This document shows positions 52,914 to 61,251 of a DNA stretch of 64,000 bases, piece by piece. A model generated the notes under the pieces. The model had not been told where the DNA came from and ran no database searches. It saw only the letters and a list, made by a program, of their open reading frames with translations. The translations under genes were made by a program, and so were the position numbers. Position 1 is the stretch's first letter. Each line of letters begins with the position of its first letter. This stretch comes from Sphaerisporangium album (GTDB lineage Bacteria; Actinomycetota; Actinomycetes; Streptosporangiales; Streptosporangiaceae), in assembly GCF_003323745.1 (NCBI RefSeq), contig NZ_QOIL01000035.1, positions 1 through 64,000 on the forward strand, read 5' to 3'.

Positions 52914-53774
52914 CGGTTTCCCTGAGGGTTTCGTCGACGAGCACCTCCCCTTGCTCATCCAGCCGGGCCTGCACCTGCCCCATGATCAGGCGAGCCTGTT
53001 CGATCACCTGCGGTTGCGGCGGCGCCCCGAGCGCGGACAGGTTCCTTTCCACCTGACGGGAGTTGGTGAACCCGACCAGGACGGCGGCTTGAGAATAGCG
53101 ATCCAGGCACGCCCACAGGGCCAGCCTGATGAGATCCTCCGGGCGCCACCCGACCAGCTGCTGGAGCTCCTTCAGTCCCTCGTCGATGATCCCGATCGCG
53201 GGTGGGGTGAACCACCGCTTACGCAGCCGGTGATCCCCCCTCCCCGAAGGCGGGCATCCCGGCCGGGTCGTAGGTGCCGGTCAGCAGGCCCTGCGCGAGC
53301 GGCTTGTTGATCAGCACGCCGACGTTGTGCTGCTCGGCGAACGCGAAGATGCCTTGGGAGCTGGCCGCGGGGGACAGCAGATTGTCCCGGACCGCGAGCA
53401 CGTCAGGGTCGACGGCCTCGAACACCGCGCGGAATCGGGCGGTCTTGTCGCCGCGCTGGCCGGGCGCGACGGCGAGACGGTCGAGTGCGAACCGGTGCGG
53501 GCCGCGCATGCCGATCGCACCGATCAGCCCTTCCCCCTGGAAGCCGCGCATCGCCTCCACGGCCGGGCCCAACCATCGGTCACCATCGCCGAAATTGGAG
53601 TGGTGCAGGAAGTACACATCCAGCCGGTCGGTCCCCGCGAATACGTCGAACCCTGGGCGCAGGCACCCGGCTGAGGCCACGGTTGAAGACGGTGACCTCC
53701 CATCCACGCCGTGCCGCCTCCACCACGACAGCGCTGCCAACGAACCACGAGCCACCAATGACCAATATCCGCAC
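52900..53774 (-). pseudogene. Aldo-keto reductase remnant fused to an epimerase N-terminus
   Basis: From GTG 53774 the frame reads VRILVIGGSWFVGSAVVVEA-ARRGWEVTVFNRG, the Rossmann start of an NAD-dependent epimerase. In another frame follows DVFAGTDRLDVYFLHHSNFG and LLTGTYDPAGMPAFGEG, the middle of an aldo-keto reductase. Removing one base from the C6 run at 53235-53240 continues as HRLRKRWFTPPAIGIIDEGL ... AAVLVGFTNSRQVERNLSAL ... ETDDQL to the stop at 52900. So the C-terminal half may be intact; the N-terminal half (with the catalytic Tyr) is lost and replaced by a few dozen epimerase residues. Confidence 0.65.
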
Positions 53775-54329
53775 CTCAACATCATCCCCCTGATACTGAG
53801 GGGGTGGCGAGCCCCAATCAGACCAGTGGCAGATCACGCGACATCAGGGCAACGGTTACCGCTGACCCCGGTAGTAGCCCACTGCCGCCAGTAGCACATG
53901 AACAGCCAATCAGCATCTGCCAATACCGCGAACACCGAATCCTGCAATTACACGAGGACGCGCATCAGAGAACGGTGTCATCTCAGAGAAAACGATCCAC
54001 TCAGGGAAAAACGCGAGCATTGAAATCTGGCACGACACCGGCCCCGCATCCTGGACCTACTCCAAGGCGTCGGATGTCACAGTAACGAGAACATGTAGAC
54101 CACGGCCGGTGACCAGACGACGACACCGGCGACATCGTCCCAGGTCAGCCTGGCTGCGCCTTGTTAACCCAACTGGGAGTCGCATCCAACCTCAGATGTC
54201 GCAATGATCATCAGACGTTGTCGAGGTCGAAAAGCGGAACCCGCCGAGGCGAGGCATCACCTGGCGGGCTCCTTGGTCGCAATGGAGGTTACGACCCATG
54301 GGGCACATTACATTGGCTGGTGCGCCGTG
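53775..54329. other. Intergenic region with shared motif
   Basis: About 555 nt between divergent genes. Holds copy 3 of the bipartite motif (54140-54183). No gene seen; the longest frames are out of codon bias. Confidence 0.6.
54140..54183 (+). promoter_or_regulatory. Bipartite shared upstream motif, copy 3
   Basis: CCAGGTCAG (54140-54148), 13 nt, TGTTAACC (54162-54169), four nt, TGGGAGTCGC (54174-54183). It lies 146 nt upstream of the DUF574-like methyltransferase ATG. The following 25 nt, including ATGATCAT, also resemble copy 4. Confidence 0.88.
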
Positions 54330-55196
54330 ATGAAGGGCGAGCAGACGCCGCCATCGGTCAGGGTTCCCTTGGATCAGGGGAGGTCAGGAAGCAACAGGGC
54401 CGACGGCCGTCGTCCAAAGATCGACATCACCACGCCACACGTGGCGCGGATGTACGACTACTACCTGGGCGGCAAGGACAACTACCGCTCCGACCGCGAC
54501 GCGGCCGAAGAAGTGATCGCCAAGTTCCCCGAGGCGCGTCAGCTCGCTCTGGTGAACCGGCATTTCCTGCGCCGCGCCGTCGCGACCCTGGCCGGACAGA
54601 TGGGCATCGCTCAGTTCCTGGATCTCGGGTCGGGCTTTCCCACACAGGAGAACGTTCACCAAGTCGCCCAGCGCATCAACCCGGCCGCGCGGGTGGCGTA
54701 CGTCGATCTGGAAGATGTCGTGCTGGCCCACGGCCAAGCGCTCCTGGCCACCGACGAGCGCACGATCATGGTGCAGGGAGACATCCGGGAGCCGCGGACC
54801 ATCCTCTCGAGCCGTGACCTGCAAGCCCATCTGAACTTCGACGAGCCCATCGCCGTGCTGCTGATCTTCGTGCTGCATTTCATCAAAGACGAGGAACAGC
54901 CACAGGAAATCATCAGAGACCTGATGCAGGAGATGCCTCCAGGGTCATGCCTCGTCATCTCCCACGCAACACCCCGTGATGACCTGATGCAAGGCGTCAA
55001 GGCGTACGACAACGCCAGCTCCCCGGTTTCACTGCGCACCGAGCCGGTCATCCGAGCATTCTTCGACGGGTTGGAGCTCGTAGAGCCGGGCCTGGTCCCC
55101 TTGGCCCTATGGAGGCCTGGATGGCCTCAGTCAGAACTCCCCTCTAAGGACCTCAAACTGCCGGCCCTGTGTGGCCTGGGGCGGAAGCCTGCATGA
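54330..55196 (+). CDS. DUF574-like SAM-dependent methyltransferase, second copy
   Basis: A 288-residue paralogue of the 28803 protein with the complete family N-terminus: VARMYDYYLGGKDNYRSDRD, FPEARQLALVNRHFLRRAVA, IAQFLDLGSGFPTQENVHQV (motif I), ARVAYVDLEDVVLAHGQALL, IAVLLIFVLHFIKDEEQPQE, PPGSCLVISHATPRDDLMQG. ATG 54330 is favoured because the family starts shortly before this region; the frame extends to 54204. Substrate unknown. Followed by the APH-like gene after 122 nt. Confidence 0.88.
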   Translation: MKGEQTPPSVRVPLDQGRSGSNRADGRRPKIDITTPHVARMYDYYLGGKDNYRSDRDAAEEVIAKFPEARQLALVNRHFLRRAVATLAGQMGIAQFLDLGSGFPTQENVHQVAQRINPAARVAYVDLEDVVLAHGQALLATDERTIMVQGDIREPRTILSSRDLQAHLNFDEPIAVLLIFVLHFIKDEEQPQEIIRDLMQEMPPGSCLVISHATPRDDLMQGVKAYDNASSPVSLRTEPVIRAFFDGLELVEPGLVPLALWRPGWPQSELPSKDLKLPALCGLGRKPA

Positions 55197-55318
55197 GCGC
55201 GTCGATGTCCGGTTGTACCTACCGAGCCGCAAGCTGGCCTCCACAAACGAGCACAGGAGCAGGCACCGCAGGAGAGACCACTTCACAGTGCTGCGCCGTA
55301 TCTGGAGAGTCTGTCGCT

Positions 55319-56119
55319 ATGGCTACGAACGTCTCGTTCGACGAGTTGCCGGTCATGGTGAAAGCTGCCGTTGAAGCACGTATCGGGCTGATCATCGCAA
55401 CACGGCCGATCCCCGGGGGGCCCAACAGCGTGGTTTCCGCGTACGTGAAAACCAGCGGAGGGGACTACTACGTGAAAGGGCGCCCTGACGACCATCGGCG
55501 AGTTTGGACGCACTCCACCGAGTGGAACATCAACCCGTTCGTCGTTTCCGTATCGCCACGTCTGGCATGGCGCATCCGGATCGATGACTGGGACCTTCTG
55601 GTCTTCGCATTCCAGGATGGCCGTCATGCGGACTATTCACGGCCCGCCGATCAGGCCATGGTCACTGATCTCCTGCGGCAGCTCGGACGACTTCCTCTTC
55701 CTCGTGACGCGTCGGCGAGACGGGCAGAGGAGCGATGGGCGATGCACACCGAGACGCCGGAGGTGCTGGCAGGAGATCATCTGCTGCACACGGACTGGAA
55801 CCCCCGACACGTCCTGATCGATGAGAAAAGGGCACACCTGGTCGGCTGGAGCTACCCCACTCTGGGAGCGGCGTGGATCGACCCCGCGTGCTGGCTTGTC
55901 TGGCTGATCCAGGCCGGCCACAACCCGTCCGCCGCCGAGCGCGCCGCCGCACGCGCACCGTCCTGGGACACCGCCTCCCGCGACGCCTTGGATTCCTTCT
56001 CCGCGACGCAGGTCAGCTTCTGGACCTCGCTCGCCCATGAAAAATCTGACCCACGAGCGAACCAGCTCGCCGCGGCCGCCCGGCGCTGGGCGTCGCACCG
56101 GCAGCAGCTCAAGCGCTGA
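55319..56119 (+). CDS. Aminoglycoside-phosphotransferase-fold protein, probable pseudokinase
   Basis: A 266-residue APH-like protein. LLHTDWNPRHVLI (His157-x-Asp159-x4) is the Brenner-type catalytic loop, but the metal-binding Asn position is His164, and the second metal-binding Asp is replaced: LVGWSYPTLGAAWIDP has Gly176 where relatives have VDW. The fold-level match is otherwise clear (DYYVKG with a possible ATP-lysine, Lys53). Loss of both metal ligands argues against ATP transfer; it may be a binding protein. Its C-terminal tail and following hairpin region are duplicated twice nearby. Confidence 0.75.
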   Translation: MATNVSFDELPVMVKAAVEARIGLIIATRPIPGGPNSVVSAYVKTSGGDYYVKGRPDDHRRVWTHSTEWNINPFVVSVSPRLAWRIRIDDWDLLVFAFQDGRHADYSRPADQAMVTDLLRQLGRLPLPRDASARRAEERWAMHTETPEVLAGDHLLHTDWNPRHVLIDEKRAHLVGWSYPTLGAAWIDPACWLVWLIQAGHNPSAAERAAARAPSWDTASRDALDSFSATQVSFWTSLAHEKSDPRANQLAAAARRWASHRQQLKR

Positions 56120-56560
56120 TAGATCGCGCGGCAGCGTAGTGATTCCCCACATCATGCGCTGCCGCGTCAAGCCGTCCCGCTCCGTGGGAAGCGGGACGGA
56201 CCCGGCCGCGTGGCTCGTCATGCTCCTGGCTGAGCCCGGCCAGCGCGGTGGCTCTAAGGTCTGCCGAACTGCGGAGCCACCGCACGCGCGTTCCGGTTGA
56301 CCAGCGACCGACAGCGGAGACCCCCTTTCCCGCCGTTTACTTCAATCCACTCAAAGACCAATACATGCAGGAAAAGGTGTATTGAATCCGTAGAGGGGAC
56401 CTTCCATGATTGGCGCGCGGCCGTCCGGCGCTGGGCGTCTCACCGGGCAGCTATTTCGCGCGCTGATAGATTGTGTGGCAGCGTGGTGATTCCCATATTC
56501 TGCGCTGTCGCGTCAAGCGTCCCGCTTAGCGCGGAGCGGGATGGACTCGGCCGCGTAACG
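56078..56560 (+). repeat. Direct duplication of the APH 3' end
   Basis: 56078-56215 and 56425-56560 share the coding tail (RRWASH...), then GGCAGCG...CGCTG[C/T]CGCGTCAAG hairpins and the GTCCCGC...GCGGGA hairpin, at roughly 75-80% identity. A third, more diverged tail (KLAEAAQRWASHWRSMR) is at 61328-61380. Confidence 0.75.
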
Positions 56561-56606
56561 CACGGCTATCTGACCTTGCCGGGATATGGCTAGCTGAGTT
56601 CTGACG
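56120..56606. other. Intergenic region with duplicated APH tail
   Basis: Contains element a (56178-56283) and, at 56425-56560, a second copy of the 3' end of the APH-like gene plus its downstream hairpin (originals at 56078-56215). No intact gene seen. Confidence 0.7.
56178..56283 (+). ncRNA. Structured element, copy a
   Basis: Shares GGACCCGGCCGCGTGGCTCG-type sequence and a closing stem with copies b and c. Closing stem GCGGTGGCTC (56245-56254) with GAGCCACCGC (56274-56283). The CTC/GAG pairs correspond to CCC/GGG in the other copies, so the pairing is conserved while the bases differ. May be a 3'-UTR terminator or a structured RNA. Confidence 0.55.
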
Positions 56607-56807
56607 ATGCCGTTTAACGTACTAGGAAGGGTGATCAGGAAAAGTGGTCATCACAGGCGAGACAAGTATTTCTGTGCGAACAACAGCCATCACAACTGTG
56701 CGGGGAGGGAGTGTACGTGCCCGTGTCACACGGCTAAGCAGAATAGGGGTAATGAGCTGGCCGGGCAGGTCCGAGTTCTTGAGGCGCTGACAATGGCCTT
56801 CGCCTAA
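56607..56807 (+). CDS. Small Cys/His-rich protein, 66 aa
   Basis: RRDKYFCANNSHHNCAGREC-TCPCHTAKQN contains five Cys and several His spaced C-x7-C-x4-C-x-C-x-C-H, a likely zinc-binding knuckle, followed by a short helix (ELAGQVRVLEALTMAF). ATG 56607 or GTG 56631 (both in frame). A hairpin terminator lies 8 nt downstream. No family recognised; possibly DNA-binding. Confidence 0.55.
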   Translation: MPFNVLGRVIRKSGHHRRDKYFCANNSHHNCAGRECTCPCHTAKQNRGNELAGQVRVLEALTMAFA

Positions 56808-56814
56808 AGATCGT

Positions 56815-56848
56815 GACGCCGGGCTTCTCATGGAGGAAACCCGGCGTC
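56815..56848 (+). terminator. Hairpin terminator
   Basis: GACGCCGGG (56815-56823) pairs with CCCGGCGTC (56840-56848), 8 nt after the small Cys-rich gene. Confidence 0.75.
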
Positions 56849-56920
56849 GTTACCCATGAGCTGGGCGGCGGCGCGGTGACCACTCCCATCCGCGCTGCCG
56901 CCCCCTTGAAAGAATCATTC

Positions 56921-57841
56921 ATGTCTGCTTCTGCTGACACCGGCATGGGCGTGTCGCCGGGTATATCTCCGGCTGGCTCTGCTGGTTCGGTTCGTGCTCG
57001 GTATCCGCTGTCTGCGTATGCCGTGGTGTTTGTGGTGCTGTTTTGCCGGGGACGGTCCGCGCGGTCGTGGACTGGGCGGGCGGGGGCCTGCCGGGGCCTT
57101 CGTGGGTGGTGCAACTACTGGAGACGCTGGCGTTACTGGCGGTGGCGCTGTGGTGGGCGTCGGAGGCCGAGGGGCGCTGGGTGGTCCGGGGTGTCGTCGT
57201 GCTGGCGGCGTTCGGGGGTGACCTGGCTGCACACGCGGGTTCCGGGGGTGTGGGTGTATGCGCTGTTCATGCTCTCGACGTGCGCTGTGGTCGCGTTGCT
57301 GGTGCATCAGCAGATGGGCTGGAGACGGGTCCGGGGTCCGGCGGTGGGCCGGGGGCTGGTGCTGGTACTGGCGGCGGTTCGGGCTCTGTTCGTGGCGAGC
57401 AAGGTCATGGGGGTGATCCTGTCGGTTGCGCCGCTGGCCGGTGGCCGGACCCAGTTGGAGGCGTTGGGGGTCACCAGTGTCGGGGTGTTCGTCGTCAGGG
57501 CGGTGCATGCGGGGATCGTTGAGGAGGCGGCGGGGGCGTTGCTGGTGCGGGGGCTGGCTGGCCGGGGTGTGCCGGTGTGGGGGATCTATCTGGTGGGGGC
57601 GGGTCTGCGGTGCGTCTATCACCTGTATCTGGGCTGGGGTGCGCTGTCGGTGGCCATTATGACGGCGGGGATGATTTTTCTGTACCGGCGGTATGGCCGG
57701 GTGGTGCCGTTGATGGTGGCGCACGCGGGATTTGATCTGGGGCAGGTTTTGTTCCCGGGCGTGGTGGTGATGGCGTTCCTGGCCGGGAGTGTCGCGGTGG
57801 TGATGTTGTGGATGCATGAGCAGGTGCTCTGCAAACGCTGA
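56921..57841 (+). pseudogene. CPBP-family membrane protease-like protein, internally frameshifted
   Basis: Reads MSASADTGMGVSPG then PLSAYAVVFVVLF in one frame; from about 57043 to 57217 the coding frame is PGTVRAVVDWAGGGLPGPSW and VVQLLETLALLAVALWWASE; then the first frame resumes with VTWLHTRVPGVWVYALFMLS. Two opposite 1-nt shifts at 57041-57051 and at the G5 run 57214-57218 explain this. The C-terminal CPBP (CAAX protease/bacteriocin-processing) motifs are intact: HAGIVEEAAGALLVRGLAGR (EE-x-R), CVYHLYLGWG and VPLMVAHAGFDL. Likely a working multi-pass protein if the shifts are artefacts. Confidence 0.65.
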
Positions 57842-57947
57842 CACGTCACCCGGATTGTTCGCGGCTCGGGTGCTGGTGAGGCCCTGTCTGGTTGTGGACC
57901 GGTGATGTTTCCTGTAGGTCCCCGGCTGATGTTACGGAGAGTTTGAC

Positions 57948-58441
57948 GTGGCCCCTACCTACATGTTTTCCAGTGACTCCGCTAGGCGTGAGGTGCTGGA
58001 TCGGCTGGAACAAGGCAAGAGTCTCCGGGAGATCGCAGCGGAGCTGCGTTTCAGTCGGAGTGCGCTGCTTCGCGCTCGTACGGTGTACCCGGGGTTTGAT
58101 GCTGAGGTTGTCGCGGCATCGGGTGGGCGGTTGCTCCCGATTGCTGTGTCTCCGGTCGAGCCCGAGAGTATCTTCTCCGGCTTGAAGATAGACATTCTCA
58201 GGGCTGTATGGGTGAATCAGGCCTTCACTAATGACGCGCTGAACGAGATAGCCACCGATCGCGGCCTGACCACAAGGACCTTATGGTCATGGGGCTACGG
58301 GATAAGCGGTGGGGCTTGCTCATGGATGAGTCTCTTAGATGCGTTCGTGATCCGCTCTGGAAGCATGGTATTACGACTACGTATGTGCGCCGGTCGTGCC
58401 GGTGTCCGGACTGCCGGGTGGCGGCTCGGGGCGGTCGTTAG
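57948..58441 (+). pseudogene. HTH protein with C-terminal zinc-like domain, frameshifted
   Basis: GTG 57948: LDRLEQGKSLREIAAELRFS, RSALLRARTVYPGFDAEVVA form an HTH. The coding frame continues to TRTLWSWG; adding one base at the G4 run 58291-58294 gives GLRDKRWGLLMDESLRCVRD, PLWKHGITTTYVRRSCRCPD-CRVAARGGR and a stop at 58441. HGxxxxYxxGCRCxxC-like endings are common in small actinobacterial/phage proteins. Without the correction the frame runs to 58466 with unlikely sequence. Confidence 0.6.
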
Positions 58442-58702
58442 GCATAGACGAACTTGGCCGGGTTGACGGAGATGCTGTGCCTGGGCGACGTCGGCTGCGG
58501 AGCGATGATGTCCACGTCGATCATCAGCATGTTGCCAGCGCGGCCGGCCTGCTGGCAGGCGATCTGCCAAGAGCATTCGAGGTCATATCGGGACGGTGCG
58601 CTCACTCTTGAACCTGTAGTCCAGTCGTGGGATCGAGGTGTCAGAGATCTTGCGCTCTGTAGACCATAACCGGTGACCCCTGTGGATCCCTTCGGAAGTG
58701 TT

Positions 58703-58746
58703 CCAGGTCAGCGACGGTCTGCGTTGTTAACCAAACTGGGAGTCGC
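58703..58746 (+). promoter_or_regulatory. Bipartite shared upstream motif, copy 4
   Basis: CCAGGTCAG (58703-58711), 13 nt, TGTTAACC (58725-58732), four nt, TGGGAGTCGC (58737-58746). 211 nt upstream of the EEP gene start, with element b in between. Flanks align with copy 3 for another 25 nt. Confidence 0.88.
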
Positions 58747-58777
58747 ACCCAGCTCCTAAGGCCGCGATGATCATTAC

Positions 58778-58896
58778 GTCCCGCTGTTCGGGGCAAGGGG
58801 GGCGGGTCCGGCTGCGCGGCTCGTCCACCGCCTTGGACTTGAGCCCGGCCGGACCGCGGTGGCCCCGGCAGCCCTGGACATCCGCCGGGGCCACCG
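58778..58896 (+). ncRNA. Structured element, copy b
   Basis: GTTCGGGGCAAGG...GGCTGCGCGGCTCGTCC resembles copy c closely and a partly. Closing stem CGGTGGCCCCGG (58857-58868) with CCGGGGCCACCG (58885-58896), 16-nt loop. It lies 62 nt upstream of the EEP start, so it is in that gene's 5' leader if transcription starts near the bipartite motif. Confidence 0.6.
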
Positions 58897-58957
58897 ACTC
58901 CCTTGCCAGGCGGCTGGCGGTTGAGTTACCGAAGCGCGATTAGGAAGGCATCATTTC

Positions 58958-59779
58958 GTGCTGTTGAAGATCATGAGCCAGAACATCCGGCATGGTGCGC
59001 ACCTGGACGGCCGGTGGCCGCGCCTAGCCGAGATCATTCGTGGCCAGAAGCCGTCGATCCTGCTGCTCCAGGAGTGCCAGGGATGGCTGGACAACGACAT
59101 GCGGCAGGTGATCGCGGCCGAGCGGGATCTGGGTATGCGGGTGTGGGTCGGCTACTCGCGGACCCGGGCGTATACAGTGGTCGCGCATGTGCCTGTGCCG
59201 GTGGTGGCCTTCGAGAGCAACCCCTACACGCTGATGCAGGGCTATGGCGCGGCCCGTTTCGCCTTCCCCGGCCTGCCGGTGCCGCTGGTGGTGATCAGCA
59301 CGCACCTGACGGCCTACTCGGTGGAGGCGGCTGCCGCGGAGGCGCAGCTGCTTGCCGCGCGGGCCTACCGGTATGACGGGCTGGGCGTGCTGGGCGGGGA
59401 TTTGAACTGCTGCCCGGTGGGTGACCCGGAACCTGACTGGGAGCTGGTCCAGCCCTACAACCGGATGAACCGCTGCCTTCCGCGTGCCTCTGCGAAGGAG
59501 CCGTGGCGGGCCAACACGATCGTCGGGGACAAGCTGGCCGCCGCCGAGATGATCGACGTCGCCGCTCACCTGGCCGATCTACGGGGCGATGCGTCCTTGC
59601 GGGCGGCCACGGGAACGGGCCTGGTCCGCGTCGACCAGTTCCACGTCACCCCCGCCCTGAAGGACGCGATCGTCGACTACTACCCGGTGGATCCCGACGG
59701 TGCCAGCGACCATTCGGGCATCGTGACCGTGCTTGATACCGACCGCATCGACACATCGCGGATACGACCTTTCACCTGA
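58958..59779 (+). CDS. Endonuclease/exonuclease/phosphatase family protein 2
   Basis: A 273-residue EEP protein. KIMSQNIRHGAHLDGRWPRL (Asn), SILLLQECQGWLDND (Glu), VISTHLTAYSVEAAAAEAQL, LGVLGGDLNCCPVGDPEPDW (Asp/Asn), VRVDQFHV and DGASDHSGIVTVL (Asp/His). GTG 58958 with GGAAGG upstream. Likely metal-dependent phosphatase or nuclease; its neighbour list (HAD phosphatase, another EEP) suggests a small-molecule phosphate-processing role, inferred. Confidence 0.88.
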   Translation: MLLKIMSQNIRHGAHLDGRWPRLAEIIRGQKPSILLLQECQGWLDNDMRQVIAAERDLGMRVWVGYSRTRAYTVVAHVPVPVVAFESNPYTLMQGYGAARFAFPGLPVPLVVISTHLTAYSVEAAAAEAQLLAARAYRYDGLGVLGGDLNCCPVGDPEPDWELVQPYNRMNRCLPRASAKEPWRANTIVGDKLAAAEMIDVAAHLADLRGDASLRAATGTGLVRVDQFHVTPALKDAIVDYYPVDPDGASDHSGIVTVLDTDRIDTSRIRPFT

Positions 59780-59983
59780 ACACCGCACATCCAGGCCCAC
59801 CCCGCGTCGGCGGCGTACTCATCGAGGACTGGCCTTCAGAACGCATGGCCCGGCGGCTGTGACGTGCCGCCCGCTCTGCTCAGGAGGTGAGCGGGATGGT
59901 CCGACGTTCGGCCGTGTGCTCTCGCCACGTAGGAGCGCGTGGCTGGAACCCGGCGGACCGCGATGTCACAAGGAGGATGGCAC

Positions 59984-60457
59984 GTGATCAGATGCATCGC
60001 CTTCGATTTCGGCGGCACGCTGGCCCCGAGGCACTCTAAAGCGGTAGACCCGGATGCGATCGTCGTCTTGAGCTTGCTTCGCTCCCGTGGCTATCGGCTG
60101 GTGTTGGCCAGTAACACCCTGCCGCACCAGGATCGTCGTGCGGCCCTCGTGCAGGCCGGCGCCGACCGATTCTTCGCCGCACTGATCCAGTCGCATCAAT
60201 TGGGGTTCGCCAAACCTCAGCCGCAGTTCTACGAGGCCGTGGAAGAGGCTGCCACCGTGGATAGCCCGGGTCAGATCCTTTTCGTGGGAAACAACATCAC
60301 CAAGGACGTCGCCATGCCCATCGAATACGGGATGCGCGCCGTACTGCTCCGATCTGAACCGCCGGCGCCTTGCGAGCGACTTCCCGCCGGAGCGCTGCTG
60401 CTCTCAACTTTGCATGAATTGCCCGGACTGCTGGACCATTTGGAGACCGGATGCTGA
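59984..60457 (+). CDS. HAD-superfamily hydrolase-like protein, 157 aa
   Basis: Starts GTG 59984 with a strong AAGGAGGA. Motif I is FDFGGTLAPRH: the nucleophile Asp is present, but the second Asp of DxDGT is Gly, so the acid/base residue is missing. Motif II is LASNTLPHQDRR, motif III Lys in GFAKPQPQFYE, motif IV FVGNNITKDV. There is no cap domain. Stop overlaps the next gene start. It may be a weak phosphatase or a non-catalytic homologue. Confidence 0.8.
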   Translation: MIRCIAFDFGGTLAPRHSKAVDPDAIVVLSLLRSRGYRLVLASNTLPHQDRRAALVQAGADRFFAALIQSHQLGFAKPQPQFYEAVEEAATVDSPGQILFVGNNITKDVAMPIEYGMRAVLLRSEPPAPCERLPAGALLLSTLHELPGLLDHLETGC

Positions 60458-61251
60458 TCGCCTCGTGGAACCTGCGGAACGGCGGAATCGATGCCGGCGA
60501 CACTGGCCGACTGACCCGCCAGCTCGGCCTTCTGGCCGGCCTGGTGGCCGATGTCATCCTGATCCAGGAGGCCAAGCACTGGCTGCTCAATGGCGCCCAC
60601 GGCCTGCACCTGGCCGAGCGAACGCTGGACATGCGCGGGTATGTGGCCCGGGCCGACCGACATGACTGCCACCTGGTGGTGCTCATCCGCCCTGGCCGCC
60701 GCTTGGAGGTGTTGCGGGAACGTCATGAACGGCACCCGCCGTTCTGGCATGCCCAAGCGCGAGTCGAATGCCGCATGGCAGGACTCGACCGCCCGCTGAT
60801 AATCGCCTCTGCGCACTTCGCGCCCTTCAACCCGGCCATCCGGGAGGAGGAGGCGCGTGCCAGCAGTGATCTGGCGAAAGGCTGGGCGGTGCTGGGCGGT
60901 GACTTCAATGACCCTGGCCTGGGTGACCCCGCCGTGGACTGGCGAGCACTGCCGGGATACAAGCAGGTGAGGCACGGCCCCGACGACCGGGCCGCCGCTC
61001 GCTCGCTGCAACAGGCCGGATTCGTGGACGTCGCCGGTTTCCTATCCGACCAGCGGAACATTCCGGGCCTGCGCGCCCCCACCGCGGGGTTCGGGCAGGA
61101 TTCGACTCCCATCCGCTGCGACCGGATATACGTCTCAAAACCACTGGAACCGGCCATCACCGACTACCTAATGGTCGAACAAAACGACTCCGATCATCAC
61201 CTGATAACCGCCCACCTCGATCTGGGAGAGGCCAGGGCTATTGGTAGATGA
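60451..61251 (+). CDS. Endonuclease/exonuclease/phosphatase family protein 3
   Basis: A 266-residue EEP protein coupled to the HAD gene by a 7-nt overlap. LIASWNLRNGGIDAGDTGRL (Asn), ADVILIQEAKHWLLNG (Glu), LIIASAHFAPFNPAIREEEA, WAVLGGDFNDPGLGDPAVDW (Asp/Asn), PIRCDRIYVSKPLEPAIT and NDSDHHLITAHLDLG (Asp/His) are all present. Substrate unknown. Confidence 0.88.
   Translation: MLIASWNLRNGGIDAGDTGRLTRQLGLLAGLVADVILIQEAKHWLLNGAHGLHLAERTLDMRGYVARADRHDCHLVVLIRPGRRLEVLRERHERHPPFWHAQARVECRMAGLDRPLIIASAHFAPFNPAIREEEARASSDLAKGWAVLGGDFNDPGLGDPAVDWRALPGYKQVRHGPDDRAAARSLQQAGFVDVAGFLSDQRNIPGLRAPTAGFGQDSTPIRCDRIYVSKPLEPAITDYLMVEQNDSDHHLITAHLDLGEARAIGR

Larger units (their letters stand above)
58442..58957. 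other. Intergenic region with shared motif and element b
   Basis: About 515 nt with no gene. Holds copy 4 of the bipartite motif and structured element b, in that order, before the EEP gene. Confidence 0.65.
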
